Below are positions 6,608 to 11,410 of a stretch of DNA of 11,410 bases, in pieces. Below the pieces are notes generated by a model. It had not been told where the DNA came from. It searched no databases and saw only the letters and a program-made list of their open reading frames with translations. Source of the DNA: Methylomonas sp. (GTDB lineage Bacteria > Pseudomonadota > Gammaproteobacteria > Methylococcales > Methylomonadaceae); the NCBI GenBank assembly GCA_026988195.1, contig JALSLS010000343.1, forward strand, positions 1 to 11,410, given 5' to 3'. Every line of letters begins with the position of its first letter. Position 1 is the first letter of the stretch. The position numbers and the translations under genes were made by a program.

Positions 6608-9043
6608 TTACTTTTTATTTGCCCCTCCTAAATCAGGTGCATTTGAGTGAATCCAGCTAATCGCAGCATCTAAATTATCCTTAATTTTCTCACCTTTCCA
6701 CGTTAGTGCCTCTGCGGCAATAGGTACACCCGACTTATTAACTTCATGACAAGAAGCACACAGCAACGGCCCATGGCTACCATCAGGGTTATATTGAGCG
6801 GCCTGTTTATAAGTGGTTGGATCAACTGTCGGTGTCACAGGGTACAAACCATGAGTTGATTCATGGCACGCTTGGCAAGCCAGCCCTGCATGTCCTTTAG
6901 AATAACGCATCACACTGTATTTACCAGGTTGGTTGATTGGAAAAGCAACCCCACCTTGACCTTCAACAAAAGGTGCAGCATGGCAATCAGCACAATGAGG
7001 AACACCAGGGGATAACCAATAATCCTTACCATGACTCGCGGCACTATAAGGCACGGAGGCAATTCCTGTTGCTTCTTCAGGTAACTGTAGTGATAACAAC
7101 TTAGCAGATGGGTTTGCTGACAATAAAGTAATACTAACATCACCATCAATATCTTTAGAGACTAAAGGTGCGCCATCTTTCATTGCAATCACACCAATAT
7201 CTGGCACCATTCTATCTTTAGACCAAGTTAGTAAAATACCTGACTTTCCAGGGGTGTCATGGCCATTTTTATCGAGCACAACTTTTGGATCTAGGTATTT
7301 TTCTTCTAATACTTTACGTGTTACACCAATTGCCTTTGCAATTTCATCTAAAGACTTATTACGAATAGTTTTACCCGTTTGTTTAAAGGCATTTTTCAAA
7401 TCATCACGTTGATACAATTCACGGGATAACTGACTATGGCAGTTGGTACACCACATGCCTTTACCACCTTTAGCATTACCAATTTTAGAGACATTAGTTT
7501 GCATCCATTGCCCAATAGCATTTAAATGCTCAGGTGTATCCACCCCATCTTTATCTTTATTGGGGTTTGAATGCACATCTCGCCCTGCAAAACAGCCACC
7601 TTTGGTATCACGGTTGTCAGATGTTGCATAAAAGTTTTCACCTGTTGGAGTAATAGGATACCCTTCCATACCCCCATCTTGTCTATGAGCTGGGTGACAA
7701 CCTGCACAAGTTCCTGTACGCCCTTCAGCATCAGGTAATGGACGAATAGTTTGATGTACTCTATGTAAAGCTTCTGATAAAGCCATAATAGGAGAATCCC
7801 AATCTTCACGTTTTTTACTACCGCTCATAATTTGAGCTATCCCTTTAGACTGCAATACACCAATTACATTATCCGCATGACATTGCTGACAAAGAACAGG
7901 GTCGCTACCTAAACGGTTTTGGGTAGATCGACTGCTAGGCTCATAATTAGCTAAAAACTGAGTCCCATGTCTTGCATCGTGAATTTGTAATACAGAGATA
8001 GAAGTCGCTTTTAAGTCAGCCATATAAGACGTTGCTCCCAATCCTTTCCAGAATGCTTTTTCTTGCTTATAGAGCGTAAACGTATCGCCATTGGCATTTT
8101 CATTAGCATGGCAGTTTGAACAGTTAGGCACATCAATCGGGTTAGTCCCAATAAACTTAACAGGCTTGCCAGTATGACTATCAATAATAGGTTTATTGGT
8201 TTTAGCATCCACTAAACCCACCCATGCTTCTTGATAAGGGCGAATATCACTTTCCACTATTTCAAGTGGGCTTTTCTTCATCATCCCATCATAAAATGGG
8301 GTAAGCGGTAGACCTAAAGCATCCCAAATTCCAGGGTTAGTCAGTACAATGGGGACATTTTCCATCACCGCTGATTTAGTATAAACCACCGTTCCAGTAT
8401 CCCCCGTATAATGTAAATGTCCATTTTTCAGAGGCATTCCAGAAGGCCCAGCATCACGTGGAATGGGTAATTCAATGCCAACCCGTTTCTTCTCACTATC
8501 TTTGCTAGTATTTTTAGGGTTACTGCCTTTTAAATCTTTATAAATATAAAGATGAGTAAAGTAAGCATTCCCCACATTTTCATTTTTTGTATATTTTCCA
8601 TCTTTATTGACATCATAAGGAATATTCCAGTAAGCCAGCTTAGTCCCTTCTGAAAAAGTATTATCTACATGACCATATTCCAGCTTCATGCGTTTTTTAC
8701 CATCCAGTAAAACCGTCGGGTCATTTGGATCCGCTTTTAATAACTGCGGAAAACTATAAGGTCCATCAGCGGTTTTAACCACCTGACTCTGAATAGAGTT
8801 ATAAGGGGGTAAAATACAACAATAAGAAAAATCAAAACCTGTACAGTGCATCCCCAATTCATAATTAATGGTGATATTGTAATCATTTTTTGGCTTCTGT
8901 ATATCATCAGCAGCAACATTATTAATGGGGCTGTTCCTCAGCAAAGCCTTTGCTTTTTCGGGAGCAGAAAAAGGAACATATTTAGCAAAAACAGGACTGA
9001 TAAACAAACTGCTCAGCAGGACAGGTATGATAATTCTTCGCAT
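6608..9043 (-). CDS. Secreted multihaem (seven CXXCH) cytochrome c
   Basis: An 811-residue exported protein (signal peptide 1-20, cleavage after PVFA) that should carry seven covalent c-type haems. Sites are CSNCH 308-312, CQQCH 385-389, CAGCH 446-450, CTNCH 532-536, CADCH 684-688, CQACH 723-727 and CASCH 762-766. The first ~300 residues have no haem site but hold a conserved-looking block YELGMHCTGFDFSYCC (61-76) with Cys67, Cys75 and Cys76, then LPPYNS, suggesting a distinct domain that may bind a metal or form disulfides. I recognise this ELGMHC-type multihaem cytochrome family but not a proven function. It starts 4 bases after the dihaem cytochrome gene, with GAGGAAA as ribosome site, so it is co-translated with an oxidase cluster. 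Likely a periplasmic or outer-surface electron carrier or an enzyme feeding the oxidase. Nothing suggests truncation. Confidence 0.9.
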   Translation of the reverse strand: MRRIIIPVLLSSLFISPVFAKYVPFSAPEKAKALLRNSPINNVAADDIQKPKNDYNITINYELGMHCTGFDFSYCCILPPYNSIQSQVVKTADGPYSFPQLLKADPNDPTVLLDGKKRMKLEYGHVDNTFSEGTKLAYWNIPYDVNKDGKYTKNENVGNAYFTHLYIYKDLKGSNPKNTSKDSEKKRVGIELPIPRDAGPSGMPLKNGHLHYTGDTGTVVYTKSAVMENVPIVLTNPGIWDALGLPLTPFYDGMMKKSPLEIVESDIRPYQEAWVGLVDAKTNKPIIDSHTGKPVKFIGTNPIDVPNCSNCHANENANGDTFTLYKQEKAFWKGLGATSYMADLKATSISVLQIHDARHGTQFLANYEPSSRSTQNRLGSDPVLCQQCHADNVIGVLQSKGIAQIMSGSKKREDWDSPIMALSEALHRVHQTIRPLPDAEGRTGTCAGCHPAHRQDGGMEGYPITPTGENFYATSDNRDTKGGCFAGRDVHSNPNKDKDGVDTPEHLNAIGQWMQTNVSKIGNAKGGKGMWCTNCHSQLSRELYQRDDLKNAFKQTGKTIRNKSLDEIAKAIGVTRKVLEEKYLDPKVVLDKNGHDTPGKSGILLTWSKDRMVPDIGVIAMKDGAPLVSKDIDGDVSITLLSANPSAKLLSLQLPEEATGIASVPYSAASHGKDYWLSPGVPHCADCHAAPFVEGQGGVAFPINQPGKYSVMRYSKGHAGLACQACHESTHGLYPVTPTVDPTTYKQAAQYNPDGSHGPLLCASCHEVNKSGVPIAAEALTWKGEKIKDNLDAAISWIHSNAPDLGGANKK

Positions 9044-9047
9044 GATC

Positions 9048-9698
9048 TTATTTCCTCATTTGATAATAATATTGAGCCAGTTGCTTAATATCTTCTTCAC
9101 TTAACTGCTCAGAAATTAAACGCATTCGACTATAAACATCATTATGCCGAACCCCATTTTTATACTCTGTTAAGGTGTTAATAAAATATTCCACTTGTTG
9201 CCCAGCCAATGCCGGGATATCTTGCCTTACCCCTTGGCCATTACTGCCGTGACAGGTAAAGCAAGGTGGAATAATTTTTTTCCCATTGCCTTTAGCCACT
9301 AGAACTTCTGCTTTTTCCAAGTTTTGTTGCTTAACCTTATGTTGTGCTTCGGGTAAAGAAGCAAACCAGACAGCTAAATTAGCTGAATCCTGTTCACTTA
9401 GACCAACAGCTACTGAGTTCATCAATGCATTCGTACGTTTACCATCAGCATAGTCACGTAACTGTTTATAGGTATAAGTCGCCAATTGCCCTGCTAAAGA
9501 GGGAAAATCATCTATCTGACTAATCCCTTTTTCACCATGACAGCCCATACAGGATTCAGCAAGCTGCTTACCTTTTTTTAGACTGCCCTCTTTAACAAAA
9601 TTTAATGCATCGGGTGTCCAAGCAATATTGGAAGCGGGTTCTGCATTCACCAACGCTGACGTAAGTAATAAAAATATAGCAAATAATCGTTTTATCAT
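9048..9698 (-). CDS. Dihaem cytochrome c4-type electron carrier
   Basis: A periplasmic dihaem cytochrome of 216 residues built from two similar cytochrome c domains, the c4 pattern. Numbered from the chosen start, the signal peptide is about 1-19 (MIKRLFAIF...VNA). CMGCH lies at 50-54 with axial Met93 (ALMNSV...LSEQD), and CFTCH at 146-150 with Met192 (SRMRLI...LSEED). The ATG at 9698 overlaps the stop of oxidase subunit I as TAATG and gives a clean signal peptide. An in-frame ATG four codons earlier (9710) would add MGFL and is less likely. c4 cytochromes pass electrons to terminal oxidases, so the neighbouring B-family oxidase is the probable acceptor, with the downstream seven-haem cytochrome a possible donor. 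Confidence 0.92.
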   Translation of the reverse strand: MIKRLFAIFLLLTSALVNAEPASNIAWTPDALNFVKEGSLKKGKQLAESCMGCHGEKGISQIDDFPSLAGQLATYTYKQLRDYADGKRTNALMNSVAVGLSEQDSANLAVWFASLPEAQHKVKQQNLEKAEVLVAKGNGKKIIPPCFTCHGSNGQGVRQDIPALAGQQVEYFINTLTEYKNGVRHNDVYSRMRLISEQLSEEDIKQLAQYYYQMRK

Positions 9699-11323
9699 TA
9701 GAAATCCCATGCGCTTGAATCGTAAGTATCTAAAAAGAAGAACTGTAGAATTGGAATCCCAAAACTAATAAACATTAACACCGCAATCACTTTATTCCAT
9801 AACCTTATATCATTAAGATATTCAGGTAAGTCAGTAACAGGGTGGTATGATTCAGCGTATTCAACTTCACCTTCAAACACTTCTGTTGAAGTGCCAAATT
9901 GAGTTTTAAACAACAAATACACAAATAAGCAAGCCGAACCTAATAAGACCAGCCCGCCTAAAATCATCAATAATTCATAAGGCTCCCAAGAAAGCGTTAT
10001 TAAATTATTATAGACCACACTAGAAATTCGACGAGGCTGCCCTAACAACCCTAGAACATGCCAAGGCGTAGTCATAATGCTCATTCCAATAAACCAAGTC
10101 CAAAGCTGTACTAAAGCCAGGTTGTTTGAATAGATTGGTTTCTTAGTCAAAATCGGCCATAAATAATAGGCAATGGAAAAATACATAATGACTGTTGTAC
10201 CAGCAAAGATCAGATGAAAATGCCCAGGTACCCATGCTGTATTATGGATCATGGCATTCATCGCGTAGCTTGCATTAACCAGCCCACCCCAGCCGCCAAA
10301 GATCAACATGACTAATGACAAAATGACCGAAAGCACCATAGTATTTGTCCAAGGTAAGCTACCTATCCAGCCAAACATACCTTTCCCTCCACGCAATCTA
10401 CCCGCCACTTCAAGAGAAGCAATCACGGTAAAACCCGTCATAAAAGTAGGTGCTGATACGATAAATGTACCGATACTATGTAGTAATTTCCAGCCTTTTG
10501 CCTGCTCAGGATCCATATATAAGTGATGAAAGCCAATAGGTAAACTAAAAACAACTAAAACAATAAAAGCAGCCCTTGCTAACTCATCACTAAACAAATA
10601 AGAACCCGCATGTTTAGGAACAAAAACATAAAATGCGGTGTAAGCAGGGATTAACCAAAAATACACAATAGGGTGTAAAGTCCAGGCAAAAAGTGTACGC
10701 GCCATCCCTACATCAATGGTATCAGCCCAGCCAAAAGCCCATGGCAAGATCAAAAATAAAGATTCTAAAGCAACTCCTGCACTTGTCCATAACCACAACA
10801 TTGCATTCATGGTGGTTGCAAACATAGCTAATGGGACTGGTTCTCCAGGGTGCTCATCCTTCCATTGCAGAAACATGACAATCATAATGCCACACCATAC
10901 CCATGACCCCACTATCAATAGAGTGGCACCTACATAAAAAATATAATGCGCTTCTATAGGGGGGTAAAATGTGTAAAGTACTGATGCCAGACCTAACAGT
11001 AAAGGTACAGCAGCTAACACTACACCTAATAAAGCTAGCCCAAAACCACCCCACGCTAACTTTTCATTCCAAATAGGGACTTTTAGTGAAGTGGCCGCCG
11101 TATAATAACCAAAACCCATAATAAAAAAGGTCGTCAGTACATAGGCCATAAGCACACCATGGGTACTTACTGAAGCAAAATACATCGTGGGAGAGTCTAA
11201 CGCTGCAAACAGACCGCTACGCTCTAGCACTTGGTATTCGCCCATAAAACAAGCTAATATAAATGCAATAAAAGCAACCCACATATGACTTAAAGCAAGA
11301 TTTCTTCCTGTTATATCATTCAT
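9698..11323 (-). CDS. B-family (ba3-like) haem-copper oxidase subunit I
   Basis: The catalytic, many-helix membrane subunit (541 residues) of a cytochrome c oxidase that reduces O2 and pumps protons. Ligands are visible: His55 (STHGVLMAY) and His370 for the low-spin haem, His368 (WVPGHFH) for the active-site haem, and CuB ligands His217, His266 and His267, with Tyr221 in HPIVY placed for the His-Tyr crosslink. Phrases such as GFHHLYMDP, SLEVAGRLRGG.G.FGW and NTAWVPGHFHL match the Thermus ba3 subunit (CbaA) rather than A-type CoxA or cbb3 CcoN. Its ATG overlaps the stop of subunit II (ATGA) and follows a strong GGGAGGGG. The following dihaem cytochrome overlaps its stop. Such B-type enzymes commonly have high oxygen affinity and fewer proton channels; that is family knowledge, not shown here. 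Confidence 0.95.
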   Translation of the reverse strand: MNDITGRNLALSHMWVAFIAFILACFMGEYQVLERSGLFAALDSPTMYFASVSTHGVLMAYVLTTFFIMGFGYYTAATSLKVPIWNEKLAWGGFGLALLGVVLAAVPLLLGLASVLYTFYPPIEAHYIFYVGATLLIVGSWVWCGIMIVMFLQWKDEHPGEPVPLAMFATTMNAMLWLWTSAGVALESLFLILPWAFGWADTIDVGMARTLFAWTLHPIVYFWLIPAYTAFYVFVPKHAGSYLFSDELARAAFIVLVVFSLPIGFHHLYMDPEQAKGWKLLHSIGTFIVSAPTFMTGFTVIASLEVAGRLRGGKGMFGWIGSLPWTNTMVLSVILSLVMLIFGGWGGLVNASYAMNAMIHNTAWVPGHFHLIFAGTTVIMYFSIAYYLWPILTKKPIYSNNLALVQLWTWFIGMSIMTTPWHVLGLLGQPRRISSVVYNNLITLSWEPYELLMILGGLVLLGSACLFVYLLFKTQFGTSTEVFEGEVEYAESYHPVTDLPEYLNDIRLWNKVIAVLMFISFGIPILQFFFLDTYDSSAWDF

Positions 11324-11410
11324 TTGTTATCCCCTCCCTTAGAAGTTATTTGTGGTGCTAGCCATTGATCTTTTTCGACTACATCAATTTTGCTCCACAT
11401 ATGATCATGC
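11320..11410 (-). CDS. Cytochrome oxidase subunit II, C-terminal end (partial, CuA type)
   Basis: Only the last 29 codons are in the window, beginning in frame with HDHMWSKIDVVE and ending SKGGDNK before a TGA. The H-x-x-M at the start fits the last two CuA ligands of the motif C-x3-C-x3-H-x2-M, as in GH..M of subunit II proteins. The stop overlaps the start of subunit I as ATGA, the usual II-then-I order of ba3-type operons. The rest, including the Cys ligands and the membrane anchor, lies beyond the window edge, so confidence rests on this tail plus its position. Confidence 0.8.
   Translation of the reverse strand, partial: HDHMWSKIDVVEKDQWLAPQITSKGGDNK

Noticed and set aside
6910..8919. 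Several minus-strand open frames of 60-95 codons inside the multihaem cytochrome gene
   Set aside because: They lie in a different frame fully within a gene with seven haem motifs, and have no family-like sequence or ribosome site of their own.
9699..9710. Earlier ATG for the dihaem cytochrome
   Set aside because: It would add MGFL ahead of the signal peptide and has no ribosome site. The TAATG overlap start is the better choice, though not proven.
10308..11054. Short open frames over the oxidase subunit I gene on both strands
   Set aside because: Subunit I is intact with every metal ligand present, so these overlapping frames are incidental.
9698..11323. Subunit I as a cbb3 (CcoN) or A-type (CoxA) oxidase
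   Set aside because: The HPIVY active-site Tyr placement excludes the cbb3 type, and the FHH and AWVPGHFH phrases match the B-family ba3 enzyme better than A-type AHFHYV.

Overview
This window is AT-rich and looks like a gammaproteobacterial chromosome. The E. coli-type long-loop CydA, the CydB, the CydX-like N-terminus and the YaaA all read very close to their enterobacterial counterparts. The two intergenic palindromic repeats also fit a marine or environmental gammaproteobacterium. The genus cannot be fixed from the sequence. The first ~170 bases have long G and A homopolymers and no coding content, and they look like a contig edge or assembly artefact.

Right half (11410 down to 4587, all minus strand): a respiratory cluster. 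It starts with the C-terminal tail of a CuA-type cytochrome oxidase subunit II, cut by the window edge. This overlaps subunit I of a B-family (ba3-like) haem-copper oxidase, then a dihaem c4-type cytochrome, then a large secreted cytochrome with seven CXXCH sites. These four genes overlap or are a few bases apart and read as one operon. After a 199-base gap holding an inverted repeat come a secreted parvulin-type prolyl isomerase and a TlpA/ResA-like thioredoxin, which plausibly help fold or mature the cytochromes.

Middle: yaaA (peroxide-stress protein) on the plus strand converges on the thioredoxin gene across a ~206-base imperfect palindrome. yaaA diverges from cydA over a 139-base shared upstream region.

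Left half (3472 down to 172, minus strand): a cydA-cydB-cydX operon for the bd quinol oxidase, so two unrelated terminal oxidases lie within about 6 kb. The most unusual item is the third cyd gene. Its first ~33 residues are a near-textbook CydX, but the frame continues without a break into a full-length GGDEF-like domain whose signature is degenerate (GEDDF) and whose metal-site aspartates are substituted. It appears to be a bd-oxidase small subunit carrying a cytoplasmic pseudo-diguanylate-cyclase domain, which I do not know as a described architecture.
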